From: Syngnathus acus
Lineage: Eukaryota; Chordata; Actinopteri; Syngnathiformes; Syngnathidae
Assembly (NCBI RefSeq): GCF_901709675.1
Contig: NC_051108.1
Span: 4,746,631 to 4,810,630, forward strand
DNA length: 64,000 bases
Reading direction: 5' to 3'
A program made the position numbers and the translations under genes. Every line of letters begins with the position of its first letter. The first letter of the stretch is position 1. Below the pieces are notes generated by a model that was not told where the DNA came from, searched no databases, and saw nothing but the letters and a program-made list of their open reading frames with translations. Shown here piece by piece: positions 36,501-51,500 of the stretch.

Positions 36501-39500
36501 ATATGGAGTGCCTCCACTTGGAGAGTCCTGTAAACCAATCTCAAGTAAGTCCAAAAAGTGTTGAAACAACCACGGAGTCAAATGGAGTCAGTCGGTGTCC
36601 ATCCATACATTTTCGAAAGATCGTTCTGGTTAGGTTCAGGGTTAGGTTTGGGAACCTCCAGTCCAAAACGGGATACTTCCCCATCTCAGACCACGTCCGC
36701 TGAGGTGTTTGTAGGCCAGCTGTGAGACCTAGTCCCTCCAGCATAATCTAGGAATCATAGGCTCTGCGACTTCTGTGAAGACGTTGGAAAATACTACGTT
36801 ACGTGTATGGATGGATACAATTTGACAAGGACAATCAATCTTTTGCCCCTATCTAGAATCATGTTTTTTTTTCTTCTCCACAGGTATCGCCCCATGTCCA
36901 CCATCCATAGAAGGTATTGTATAAGGCTGTGTAGGTCATAACTGTTGCGGGAGGGAACATGTAAAAAGTGTCGTCCCTCTACTTTAGTGGACATTGTTCT
37001 TATTGTTGACACTCCAACCAACGCTGAGCCATCAGAGATCTGGAATCAACTGAGGGATGCTCTAGAGAATATATCCTTCCCATTAGCGATAGCAGAAGAG
37101 TTAGCACTCCAAAGTTGGAATTTGACCACAGGTGAGGATGGATATTTTTCTGTTGATTGGTCGGTCGGTCGGTCGGTCGGTCGGTCTCCCTCCTGGACAA
37201 ATGTTGCGAGCTGCTCAAATCACATGTTATGAAATGGGTAGGTAACGAAAGAATTCTTTGGCGCAATATCATTTTTAGCCTGCCCTCTAAACGCTACTGG
37301 AGGACCTGAGTGCCAGTGCGAAGAGTCCTTTGGTTGGTCGTGTGACACCTGTTTGACGTATGGTGGATGCAGCAATGCCAGTACATTACCCTGTGACTGC
37401 AGATATGGAGTGCCTCCACTTGGAGAGTCCTGTAAACCAATCTCAAGTAAGTCCAAAAAGTGTTGAAACAACCACGGAGTCAAATGGAGTCAGTCGGTGT
37501 CCATCCATACATTTTCGAAAGATCGTTCTGGTTAGGTTCAGGGTTAGGTTTGGGAACCTCCAGTCCAAAACGGGATACTTCCCCATCTCAGACCACGTCC
37601 GCTGAGGTGTTTGTAGGCCAGCTGTGAGACCTAGTCCCTCCAGCATAATCTAGGAATCATAGGCTCTGCGACTTCTGTGAAGACGTTGGAAAATACTACG
37701 TTACGTGTATGGATGGATACAATTTGACAAGGACAATCAATCTTTTGCCCCTATCTAGAATCATGTTTTTTTTTCTTCTCCACAGGTATCGCCCCATGTC
37801 CACCATCCATAGAAGGTATTGTATAAGGCTGTGTAGGTCATAACTGTTGCGGGAGGGAACATGTAAAAAGTGTCGTCCCTCTACTTTAGTGGACATTGTT
37901 CTTATTGTTGACACTCCAACCAACGCTGAGCCATCAGAGATCTGGAATCAACTGAGGGATGCTCTAGAGAATATATCCTTCCCATTAGCGATAGCAGAAG
38001 AGTTAGCACTCCAAAGTTGGAATTTGACCACAGGTGAGGATGGATATTTTTCTGTTGATTGGTCGGTCGGTCGGTCGGTCGGTCGGTCTCCCTCCTGGAC
38101 AAATGTTGCGAGCTGCTCAAATCACATGTTATGAAATGGGTAGGTAACGAAAGAATTCTTTGGCGCAATATCATTTTTAGCCTGCCCTCTAAACGCTACT
38201 GGAGGACCTGAGTGCCAGTGCGAAGAGTCCTTTGGTTGGTCGTGTGACACCTGTTTGACGTATGGTGGATGCAGCAATGCCAGTACATTACCCTGTGACT
38301 GCAGATATGGAGTGCCTCCACTTGGAGAGTCCTGTAAACCAATCTCAAGTAAGTCCAAAAAGTGTTGAAACAACCACGGAGTCAAATGGAGTCAGTCGGT
38401 GTCCATCCATACATTTTCGAAAGATCGTTCTGGTTAGGTTCAGGGTTAGGTTTGGGAACCTCCAGTCCAAAACGGGATACTTCCCCATCTCAGACCACGT
38501 CCGCTGAGGTGTTTGTAGGCCAGCTGTGAGACCTAGTCCCTCCAGCATAATCTAGGAATCATAGGCTCTGCGACTTCTGTGAAGACGTTGGAAAATACTA
38601 CGTTACGTGTATGGATGGATACAATTTGACAAGGACAATCAATCTTTTGCCCCTATCTAGAATCATGTTTTTTTTTCTTCTCCACAGGTATCGCCCCATG
38701 TCCACCATCCATAGAAGGTATTGTATAAGGCTGTGTAGGTCATAACTGTTGCGGGAGGGAACATGTAAAAAGTGTCGTCCCTCTACTTTAGTGGACATTG
38801 TTCTTATTGTTGACACTCCAACCAACGCTGAGCCATCAGAGATCTGGAATCAACTGAGGGATGCTCTAGAGAATATATCCTTCCCATTAGCGATAGCAGA
38901 AGAGTTAGCACTCCAAAGTTGGAATTTGACCACAGGTGAGGATGGATATTTTTCTGTTGATTGGTCGGTCGGTCGGTCGGTCGGTCGGTCTCCCTCCTGG
39001 ACAAATGTTGCGAGCTGCTCAAATCACATGTTATGAAATGGGTAGGTAACGAAAGAATTCTTTGGCGCAATATCATTTTTAGCCTGCCCTCTAAACGCTA
39101 CTGGAGGACCTGAGTGCCAGTGCGAAGAGTCCTTTGGTTGGTCGTGTGACACCTGTTTGACGTATGGTGGATGCAGCAATGCCAGTACATTACCCTGTGA
39201 CTGCAGATATGGAGTGCCTCCACTTGGAGAGTCCTGTAAACCAATCTCAAGTAAGTCCAAAAAGTGTTGAAACAACCACGGAGTCAAATGGAGTCAGTCG
39301 GTGTCCATCCATACATTTTCGAAAGATCGTTCTGGTTAGGTTCAGGGTTAGGTTTGGGAACCTCCAGTCCAAAACGGGATACTTCCCCATCTCAGACCAC
39401 GTCCGCTGAGGTGTTTGTAGGCCAGCTGTGAGACCTAGTCCCTCCAGCATAATCTAGGAATCATAGGCTCTGCGACTTCTGTGAAGACGTTGGAAAATAC

Positions 39501-42500
39501 TACGTTACGTGTATGGATGGATACAATTTGACAAGGACAATCAATCTTTTGCCCCTATCTAGAATCATGTTTTTTTTTCTTCTCCACAGGTATCGCCCCA
39601 TGTCCACCATCCATAGAAGGTATTGTATAAGGCTGTGTAGGTCATAACTGTTGCGGGAGGGAACATGTAAAAAGTGTCGTCCCTCTACTTTAGTGGACAT
39701 TGTTCTTATTGTTGACACTCCAACCAACGCTGAGCCATCAGAGATCTGGAATCAACTGAGGGATGCTCTAGAGAATATATCCTTCCCATTAGCGATAGCA
39801 GAAGAGTTAGCACTCCAAAGTTGGAATTTGACCACAGGTGAGGATGGATATTTTTCTGTTGATTGGTCGGTCGGTCGGTCGGTCGGTCGGTCGGTCTCCC
39901 TCCTGGACAAATGTTGCGAGCTGCTCAAATCACATGTTATGAAATGGGTAGGTAACGAAAGAATTCTTTGGCGCAATATCATTTTTAGCCTGCCCTCTAA
40001 ACGCTACTGGAGGACCTGAGTGCCAGTGCGAAGAGTCCTTTGGTTGGTCGTGTGACACCTGTTTGACGTATGGTGGATGCAGCAATGCCAGTACATTACC
40101 CTGTGACTGCAGATATGGAGTGCCTCCACTTGGAGAGTCCTGTAAACCAATCTCAAGTAAGTCCAAAAAGTGTTGAAACAACCACGGAGTCAAATGGAGT
40201 CAGTCGGTGTCCATCCATACATTTTCGAAAGATCGTTCTGGTTAGGTTCAGGGTTAGGTTTGGGAACCTCCAGTCCAAAACGGGATACTTCCCCATCTCA
40301 GACCACGTCCGCTGAGGTGTTTGTAGGCCAGCTGTGAGACCTAGTCCCTCCAGCATAATCTAGGAATCATAGGCTCTGCGACTTCTGTGAAGACGTTGGA
40401 AAATACTACGTTACGTGTATGGATGGATACAATTTGACAAGGACAATCAATCTTTTGCCCCTATCTAGAATCATGTTTTTTTTTCTTCTCCACAGGTATC
40501 GCCCCATGTCCACCATCCATAGAAGGTATTGTATAAGGCTGTGTAGGTCATAACTGTTGCGGGAGGGAACATGTAAAAAGTGTCGTCCCTCTACTTTAGT
40601 GGACATTGTTCTTATTGTTGACACTCCAACCAACGCTGAGCCATCAGAGATCTGGAATCAACTGAGGGATGCTCTAGAGAATATATCCTTCCCATTAGCG
40701 ATAGCAGAAGAGTTAGCACTCCAAAGTTGGAATTTGACCACAGGTGAGGATGGATATTTTTCTGTTGATTGGTCGGTCGGTCGGTCGGTCGGTCGGTCGG
40801 TCTCCCTCCTGGACAAATGTTGCGAGCTGCTCAAATCACATGTTATGAAATGGGTAGGTAACGAAAGAATTCTTTGGCGCAATATCATTTTTAGCCTGCC
40901 CTCTAAACGCTACTGGAGGACCTGAGTGCCAGTGCGAAGAGTCCTTTGGTTGGTCGTGTGACACCTGTTTGACGTATGGTGGATGCAGCAATGCCAGTAC
41001 ATTACCCTGTGACTGCAGATATGGAGTGCCTCCACTTGGAGAGTCCTGTAAACCAATCTCAAGTAAGTCCAAAAAGTGTTGAAACAACCACGGAGTCAAA
41101 TGGAGTCAGTCGGTGTCCATCCATACATTTTCGAAAGATCGTTCTGGTTAGGTTCAGGGTTAGGTTTGGGAACCTCCAGTCCAAAACGGGATACTTCCCC
41201 ATCTCAGACCACGTCCGCTGAGGTGTTTGTAGGCCAGCTGTGAGACCTAGTCCCTCCAGCATAATCTAGGAATCATAGGCTCTGCGACTTCTGTGAAGAC
41301 GTTGGAAAATACTACGTTACGTGTATGGATGGATACAATTTGACAAGGACAATCAATCTTTTGCCCCTATCTAGAATCATGTTTTTTTTTCTTCTCCACA
41401 GGTATCGCCCCATGTCCACCATCCATAGAAGGTATTGTATAAGGCTGTGTAGGTCATAACTGTTGCGGGAGGGAACATGTAAAAAGTGTCGTCCCTCTAC
41501 TTTAGTGGACATTGTTCTTATTGTTGACACTCCAACCAACGCTGAGCCATCAGAGATCTGGAATCAACTGAGGGATGCTCTAGAGAATATATCCTTCCCA
41601 TTAGCGATAGCAGAAGAGTTAGCACTCCAAAGTTGGAATTTGACCACAGGTGAGGATGGATATTTTTCTGTTGATTGGTCGGTCGGTCGGTCGGTCGGTC
41701 GGTCTCCCTCCTGGACAAATGTTGCGAGCTGCTCAAATCACATGTTATGAAATGGGTAGGTAACGAAAGAATTCTTTGGCGCAATATCATTTTTAGCCTG
41801 CCCTCTAAACGCTACTGGAGGACCTGAGTGCCAGTGCGAAGAGTCCTTTGGTTGGTCGTGTGACACCTGTTTGACGTATGGTGGATGCAGCAATGCCAGT
41901 ACATTACCCTGTGACTGCAGATATGGAGTGCCTCCACTTGGAGAGTCCTGTAAACCAATCTCAAGTAAGTCCAAAAAGTGTTGAAACAACCACGGAGTCA
42001 AATGGAGTCAGTCGGTGTCCATCCATACATTTTCGAAAGATCGTTCTGGTTAGGTTCAGGGTTAGGTTTGGGAACCTCCAGTCCAAAACGGGATACTTCC
42101 CCATCTCAGACCACGTCCGCTGAGGTGTTTGTAGGCCAGCTGTGAGACCTAGTCCCTCCAGCATAATCTAGGAATCATAGGCTCTGCGACTTCTGTGAAG
42201 ACGTTGGAAAATACTACGTTACGTGTATGGATGGATACAATTTGACAAGGACAATCAATCTTTTGCCCCTATCTAGAATCATGTTTTTTTTTCTTCTCCA
42301 CAGGTATCGCCCCATGTCCACCATCCATAGAAGGTATTGTATAAGGCTGTGTAGGTCATAACTGTTGCGGGAGGGAACATGTAAAAAGTGTCGTCCCTCT
42401 ACTTTAGTGGACATTGTTCTTATTGTTGACACTCCAACCAACGCTGAGCCATCAGAGATCTGGAATCAACTGAGGGATGCTCTAGAGAATATATCCTTCC

Positions 42501-45500
42501 CATTAGCGATAGCAGAAGAGTTAGCACTCCAAAGTTGGAATTTGACCACAGGTGAGGATGGATATTTTTCTGTTGATTGGTCGGTCGGTCGGTCGGTCGG
42601 TCGGTCTCCCTCCTGGACAAATGTTGCGAGCTGCTCAAATCACATGTTATGAAATGGGTAGGTAACGAAAGAATTCTTTGGCGCAATATCATTTTTAGCC
42701 TGCCCTCTAAACGCTACTGGAGGACCTGAGTGCCAGTGCGAAGAGTCCTTTGGTTGGTCGTGTGACACCTGTTTGACGTATGGTGGATGCAGCAATGCCA
42801 GTACATTACCCTGTGACTGCAGATATGGAGTGCCTCCACTTGGAGAGTCCTGTAAACCAATCTCAAGTAAGTCCAAAAAGTGTTGAAACAACCACGGAGT
42901 CAAATGGAGTCAGTCGGTGTCCATCCATACATTTTCGAAAGATCGTTCTGGTTAGGTTCAGGGTTAGGTTTGGGAACCTCCAGTCCAAAACGGGATACTT
43001 CCCCATCTCAGACCACGTCCGCTGAGGTGTTTGTAGGCCAGCTGTGAGACCTAGTCCCTCCAGCATAATCTAGGAATCATAGGCTCTGCGACTTCTGTGA
43101 AGACGTTGGAAAATACTACGTTACGTGTATGGATGGATACAATTTGACAAGGACAATCAATCTTTTGCCCCTATCTAGAATCATGTTTTTTTTCTTCTCC
43201 ACAGGTATCGCCCCATGTCCACCATCCATAGAAGGTATTGTATAAGGCTGTGTAGGTCATAACTGTTGCGGGAGGGAACATGTAAAAAGTGTCGTCCCTC
43301 TACTTTAGTGGACATTGTTCTTATTGTTGACACTCCAACCAACGCTGAGCCATCAGAGATCTGGAATCAACTGAGGGATGCTCTAGAGAATATATCCTTC
43401 CCATTAGCGATAGCAGAAGAGTTAGCACTCCAAAGTTGGAATTTGACCACAGGTGAGGATGGATATTTTTCTGTTGATTGGTCGGTCGGTCGGTCGGTCG
43501 GTCGGTCGGTCTCCCTCCTGGACAAATGTTGCGAGCTGCTCAAATCACATGTTATGAAATGGGTAGGTAACGAAAGAATTCTTTGGCGCAATATCATTTT
43601 TAGCCTGCCCTCTAAACGCTACTGGAGGACCTGAGTGCCAGTGCGAAGAGTCCTTTGGTTGGTCGTGTGACACCTGTTTGACGTATGGTGGATGCAGCAA
43701 TGCCAGTACATTACCCTGTGACTGCAGATATGGAGTGCCTCCACTTGGAGAGTCCTGTAAACCAATCTCAAGTAAGTCCAAAAAGTGTTGAAACAACCAC
43801 GGAGTCAAATGGAGTCAGTCGGTGTCCATCCATACATTTTCGAAAGATCGTTCTGGTTAGGTTCAGGGTTAGGTTTGGGAACCTCCAGTCCAAAACGGGA
43901 TACTTCCCCATCTCAGACCACGTCCGCTGAGGTGTTTGTAGGCCAGCTGTGAGACCTAGTCCCTCCAGCATAATCTAGGAATCATAGGCTCTGCGACTTC
44001 TGTGAAGACGTTGGAAAATACTACGTTACGTGTATGGATGGATACAATTTGACAAGGACAATCAATCTTTTGCCCCTATCTAGAATCATGTTTTTTTTTC
44101 TTCTCCACAGGTATCGCCCCATGTCCACCATCCATAGAAGGTATTGTATAAGGCTGTGTAGGTCATAACTGTTGCGGGAGGGAACATGTAAAAAGTGTCG
44201 TCCCTCTACTTTAGTGGACATTGTTCTTATTGTTGACACTCCAACCAACGCTGAGCCATCAGAGATCTGGAATCAACTGAGGGATGCTCTAGAGAATATA
44301 TCCTTCCCATTAGCGATAGCAGAAGAGTTAGCACTCCAAAGTTGGAATTTGACCACAGGTGAGGATGGATATTTTTCTGTTGATTGGTCGGTCGGTCGGT
44401 CGGTCGGTCGGTCGGTCTCCCTCCTGGACAAATGTTGCGAGCTGCTCAAATCACATGTTATGAAATGGGTAGGTAACGAAAGAATTCTTTGGCGCAATAT
44501 CATTTTTAGCCTGCCCTCTAAACGCTACTGGAGGACCTGAGTGCCAGTGCGAAGAGTCCTTTGGTTGGTCGTGTGACACCTGTTTGACGTATGGTGGATG
44601 CAGCAATGCCAGTACATTACCCTGTGACTGCAGATATGGAGTGCCTCCACTTGGAGAGTCCTGTAAACCAATCTCAAGTAAGTCCAAAAAGTGTTGAAAC
44701 AACCACGGAGTCAAATGGAGTCAGTCGGTGTCCATCCATACATTTTCGAAAGATCGTTCTGGTTAGGTTCAGGGTTAGGTTTGGGAACCTCCAGTCCAAA
44801 ACGGGATACTTCCCCATCTCAGACCACGTCCGCTGAGGTGTTTGTAGGCCAGCTGTGAGACCTAGTCCCTCCAGCATAATCTAGGAATCATAGGCTCTGC
44901 GACTTCTGTGAAGACGTTGGAAAATACTACGTTACGTGTATGGATGGATACAATTTGACAAGGACAATCAATCTTTTGCCCCTATCTAGAATCATGTTTT
45001 TTTTTCTTCTCCACAGGTATCGCCCCATGTCCACCATCCATAGAAGGTATTGTATAAGGCTGTGTAGGTCATAACTGTTGCGGGAGGGAACATGTAAAAA
45101 GTGTCGTCCCTCTACTTTAGTGGACATTGTTCTTATTGTTGACACTCCAACCAACGCTGAGCCATCAGAGATCTGGAATCAACTGAGGGATGCTCTAGAG
45201 AATATATCCTTCCCATTAGCGATAGCAGAAGAGTTAGCACTCCAAAGTTGGAATTTGACCACAGGTGAGGATGGATATTTTTCTGTTGATTGGTCGGTCG
45301 GTCGGTCGGTCGGTCGGTCGGTCTCCCTCCTGGACAAATGTTGCGAGCTGCTCAAATCACATGTTATGAAATGGGTAGGTAACGAAAGAATTCTTTGGCG
45401 CAATATCATTTTTAGCCTGCCCTCTAAACGCTACTGGAGGACCTGAGTGCCAGTGCGAAGAGTCCTTTGGTTGGTCGTGTGACACCTGTTTGACGTATGG

Positions 45501-48500
45501 TGGATGCAGCAATGCCAGTACATTACCCTGTGACTGCAGATATGGAGTGCCTCCACTTGGAGAGTCCTGTAAACCAATCTCAAGTAAGTCCAAAAAGTGT
45601 TGAAACAACCACGGAGTCAAATGGAGTCAGTCGGTGTCCATCCATACATTTTCGAAAGATCGTTCTGGTTAGGTTCAGGGTTAGGTTTGGGAACCTCCAG
45701 TCCAAAACGGGATACTTCCCCATCTCAGACCACGTCCGCTGAGGTGTTTGTAGGCCAGCTGTGAGACCTAGTCCCTCCAGCATAATCTAGGAATCATAGG
45801 CTCTGCGACTTCTGTGAAGACGTTGGAAAATACTACGTTACGTGTATGGATGGATACAATTTGACAAGGACAATCAATCTTTTGCCCCTATCTAGAATCA
45901 TGTTTTTTTTTCTTCTCCACAGGTATCGCCCCATGTCCACCATCCATAGAAGGTATTGTATAAGGCTGTGTAGGTCATAACTGTTGCGGGAGGGAACATG
46001 TAAAAAGTGTCGTCCCTCTACTTTAGTGGACATTGTTCTTATTGTTGACACTCCAACCAACGCTGAGCCATCAGAGATCTGGAATCAACTGAGGGATGCT
46101 CTAGAGAATATATCCTTCCCATTAGCGATAGCAGAAGAGTTAGCACTCCAAAGTTGGAATTTGACCACAGGTGAGGATGGATATTTTTCTGTTGATTGGT
46201 CGGTCGGTCGGTCGGTCGGTCGGTCTCCCTCCTGGACAAATGTTGCGAGCTGCTCAAATCACATGTTATGAAATGGGTAGGTAACGAAAGAATTCTTTGG
46301 CGCAATATCATTTTTAGCCTGCCCTCTAAACGCTACTGGAGGACCTGAGTGCCAGTGCGAAGAGTCCTTTGGTTGGTCGTGTGACACCTGTTTGACGTAT
46401 GGTGGATGCAGCAATGCCAGTACATTACCCTGTGACTGCAGATATGGAGTGCCTCCACTTGGAGAGTCCTGTAAACCAATCTCAAGTAAGTCCAAAAAGT
46501 GTTGAAACAACCACGGAGTCAAATGGAGTCAGTCGGTGTCCATCCATACATTTTCGAAAGATCGTTCTGGTTAGGTTCAGGGTTAGGTTTGGGAACCTCC
46601 AGTCCAAAACGGGATACTTCCCCATCTCAGACCACGTCCGCTGAGGTGTTTGTAGGCCAGCTGTGAGACCTAGTCCCTCCAGCATAATCTAGGAATCATA
46701 GGCTCTGCGACTTCTGTGAAGACGTTGGAAAATACTACGTTACGTGTATGGATGGATACAATTTGACAAGGACAATCAATCTTTTGCCCCTATCTAGAAT
46801 CATGTTTTTTTTTCTTCTCCACAGGTATCGCCCCATGTCCACCATCCATAGAAGGTATTGTATAAGGCTGTGTAGGTCATAACTGTTGCGGGAGGGAACA
46901 TGTAAAAAGTGTCGTCCCTCTACTTTAGTGGACATTGTTCTTATTGTTGACACTCCAACCAACGCTGAGCCATCAGAGATCTGGAATCAACTGAGGGATG
47001 CTCTAGAGAATATATCCTTCCCATTAGCGATAGCAGAAGAGTTAGCACTCCAAAGTTGGAATTTGACCACAGGTGAGGATGGATATTTTTCTGTTGATTG
47101 GTCGGTCGGTCGGTCGGTCGGTCGGTCTCCCTCCTGGACAAATGTTGCGAGCTGCTCAAATCACATGTTATGAAATGGGTAGGTAACGAAAGAATTCTTT
47201 GGCGCAATATCATTTTTAGCCTGCCCTCTAAACGCTACTGGAGGACCTGAGTGCCAGTGCGAAGAGTCCTTTGGTTGGTCGTGTGACACCTGTTTGACGT
47301 ATGGTGGATGCAGCAATGCCAGTACATTACCCTGTGACTGCAGATATGGAGTGCCTCCACTTGGAGAGTCCTGTAAACCAATCTCAAGTAAGTCCAAAAA
47401 GTGTTGAAACAACCACGGAGTCAAATGGAGTCAGTCGGTGTCCATCCATACATTTTCGAAAGATCGTTCTGGTTAGGTTCAGGGTTAGGTTTGGGAACCT
47501 CCAGTCCAAAACGGGATACTTCCCCATCTCAGACCACGTCCGCTGAGGTGTTTGTAGGCCAGCTGTGAGACCTAGTCCCTCCAGCATAATCTAGGAATCA
47601 TAGGCTCTGCGACTTCTGTGAAGACGTTGGAAAATACTACGTTACGTGTATGGATGGATACAATTTGACAAGGACAATCAATCTTTTGCCCCTATCTAGA
47701 ATCATGTTTTTTTTTCTTCTCCACAGGTATCGCCCCATGTCCACCATCCATAGAAGGTATTGTATAAGGCTGTGTAGGTCATAACTGTTGCGGGAGGGAA
47801 CATGTAAAAAGTGTCGTCCCTCTACTTTAGTGGACATTGTTCTTATTGTTGACACTCCAACCAACGCTGAGCCATCAGAGATCTGGAATCAACTGAGGGA
47901 TGCTCTAGAGAATATATCCTTCCCATTAGCGATAGCAGAAGAGTTAGCACTCCAAAGTTGGAATTTGACCACAGGTGAGGATGGATATTTTTCTGTTGAT
48001 TGGTCGGTCGGTCGGTCGGTCGGTCGGTCTCCCTCCTGGACAAATGTTGCGAGCTGCTCAAATCACATGTTATGAAATGGGTAGGTAACGAAAGAATTCT
48101 TTGGCGCAATATCATTTTTAGCCTGCCCTCTAAACGCTACTGGAGGACCTGAGTGCCAGTGCGAAGAGTCCTTTGGTTGGTCGTGTGACACCTGTTTGAC
48201 GTATGGTGGATGCAGCAATGCCAGTACATTACCCTGTGACTGCAGATATGGAGTGCCTCCACTTGGAGAGTCCTGTAAACCAATCTCAAGTAAGTCCAAA
48301 AAGTGTTGAAACAACCACGGAGTCAAATGGAGTCAGTCGGTGTCCATCCATACATTTTCGAAAGATCGTTCTGGTTAGGTTCAGGGTTAGGTTTGGGAAC
48401 CTCCAGTCCAAAACGGGATACTTCCCCATCTCAGACCACGTCCGCTGAGGTGTTTGTAGGCCAGCTGTGAGACCTAGTCCCTCCAGCATAATCTAGGAAT

Positions 48501-51500
48501 CATAGGCTCTGCGACTTCTGTGAAGACGTTGGAAAATACTACGTTACGTGTATGGATGGATACAATTTGACAAGGACAATCAATCTTTTGCCCCTATCTA
48601 GAATCATGTTTTTTTTTCTTCTCCACAGGTATCGCCCCATGTCCACCATCCATAGAAGGTATTGTATAAGGCTGTGTAGGTCATAACTGTTGCGGGAGGG
48701 AACATGTAAAAAGTGTCGTCCCTCTACTTTAGTGGACATTGTTCTTATTGTTGACACTCCAACCAACGCTGAGCCATCAGAGATCTGGAATCAACTGAGG
48801 GATGCTCTAGAGAATATATCCTTCCCATTAGCGATAGCAGAAGAGTTAGCACTCCAAAGTTGGAATTTGACCACAGGTGAGGATGGATATTTTTCTGTTG
48901 ATTGGTCGGTCGGTCGGTCGGTCGGTCGGTCTCCCTCCTGGACAAATGTTGCGAGCTGCTCAAATCACATGTTATGAAATGGGTAGGTAACGAAAGAATT
49001 CTTTGGCGCAATATCATTTTTAGCCTGCCCTCTAAACGCTACTGGAGGACCTGAGTGCCAGTGCGAAGAGTCCTTTGGTTGGTCGTGTGACACCTGTTTG
49101 ACGTATGGTGGATGCAGCAATGCCAGTACATTACCCTGTGACTGCAGATATGGAGTGCCTCCACTTGGAGAGTCCTGTAAACCAATCTCAAGTAAGTCCA
49201 AAAAGTGTTGAAACAACCACGGAGTCAAATGGAGTCAGTCGGTGTCCATCCATACATTTTCGAAAGATCGTTCTGGTTAGGTTCAGGGTTAGGTTTGGGA
49301 ACCTCCAGTCCAAAACGGGATACTTCCCCATCTCAGACCACGTCCGCTGAGGTGTTTGTAGGCCAGCTGTGAGACCTAGTCCCTCCAGCATAATCTAGGA
49401 ATCATAGGCTCTGCGACTTCTGTGAAGACGTTGGAAAATACTACGTTACGTGTATGGATGGATACAATTTGACAAGGACAATCAATCTTTTGCCCCTATC
49501 TAGAATCATGTTTTTTTTTCTTCTCCACAGGTATCGCCCCATGTCCACCATCCATAGAAGGTATTGTATAAGGCTGTGTAGGTCATAACTGTTGCGGGAG
49601 GGAACATGTAAAAAGTGTCGTCCCTCTACTTTAGTGGACATTGTTCTTATTGTTGACACTCCAACCAACGCTGAGCCATCAGAGATCTGGAATCAACTGA
49701 GGGATGCTCTAGAGAATATATCCTTCCCATTAGCGATAGCAGAAGAGTTAGCACTCCAAAGTTGGAATTTGACCACAGGTGAGGATGGATATTTTTCTGT
49801 TGATTGGTCGGTCGGTCGGTCGGTCGGTCGGTCGGTCTCCCTCCTGGACAAATGTTGCGAGCTGCTCAAATCACATGTTATGAAATGGGTAGGTAACGAA
49901 AGAATTCTTTGGCGCAATATCATTTTTAGCCTGCCCTCTAAACGCTACTGGAGGACCTGAGTGCCAGTGCGAAGAGTCCTTTGGTTGGTCGTGTGACACC
50001 TGTTTGACGTATGGTGGATGCAGCAATGCCAGTACATTACCCTGTGACTGCAGATATGGAGTGCCTCCACTTGGAGAGTCCTGTAAACCAATCTCAAGTA
50101 AGTCCAAAAAGTGTTGAAACAACCACGGAGTCAAATGGAGTCAGTCGGTGTCCATCCATACATTTTCGAAAGATCGTTCTGGTTAGGTTCAGGGTTAGGT
50201 TTGGGAACCTCCAGTCCAAAACGGGATACTTCCCCATCTCAGACCACGTCCGCTGAGGTGTTTGTAGGCCAGCTGTGAGACCTAGTCCCTCCAGCATAAT
50301 CTAGGAATCATAGGCTCTGCGACTTCTGTGAAGACGTTGGAAAATACTACGTTACGTGTATGGATGGATACAATTTGACAAGGACAATCAATCTTTTGCC
50401 CCTATCTAGAATCATGTTTTTTTTTCTTCTCCACAGGTATCGCCCCATGTCCACCATCCATAGAAGGTATTGTATAAGGCTGTGTAGGTCATAACTGTTG
50501 CGGGAGGGAACATGTAAAAAGTGTCGTCCCTCTACTTTAGTGGACATTGTTCTTATTGTTGACACTCCAACCAACGCTGAGCCATCAGAGATCTGGAATC
50601 AACTGAGGGATGCTCTAGAGAATATATCCTTCCCATTAGCGATAGCAGAAGAGTTAGCACTCCAAAGTTGGAATTTGACCACAGGTGAGGATGGATATTT
50701 TTCTGTTGATTGGTCGGTCGGTCGGTCGGTCGGTCGGTCGGTCGGTCTCCCTCCTGGACAAATGTTGCGAGCTGCTCAAATCACATGTTATGAAATGGGT
50801 AGGTAACGAAAGAATTCTTTGGCGCAATATCATTTTTAGCCTGCCCTCTAAACGCTACTGGAGGACCTGAGTGCCAGTGCGAAGAGTCCTTTGGTTGGTC
50901 GTGTGACACCTGTTTGACGTATGGTGGATGCAGCAATGCCAGTACATTACCCTGTGACTGCAGATATGGAGTGCCTCCACTTGGAGAGTCCTGTAAACCA
51001 ATCTCAAGTAAGTCCAAAAGTGTTGAAACAACCACGGAGTCAAATGGAGTCAGTCGGTGTCCATCCATACATTTTCGAAAGATCGTTCTGGTTAGGTTCA
51101 GGGTTAGGTTTGGGAACCTCCAGTCCAAAACGGGATACTTCCCCATCTCAGACCACGTCCGCTGAGGTGTTTGTAGGCCAGCTGTGAGACCTAGTCCCTC
51201 CAGCATAATCTAGGAATCATAGGCTCTGCGACTTCTGTGAAGACGTTGGAAAATACTACGTTACGTGTATGGATGGATACAATTTGACAAGGACAATCAA
51301 TCTTTTGCCCCTATCTAGAATCATGTTTTTTTTTTCTTCTCCACAGGTATCGCCCCATGTCCACCATCCATAGAAGGTATTGTATAAGGCTGTGTAGGTC
51401 ATAACTGTTGCGGGAGGGAACATGTAAAAAGTGTCGTTCCTCTACTTTAGTGGACATTGTTCTTATTGTTGACACTCCAACCAACGCTGAGCCATCAGAG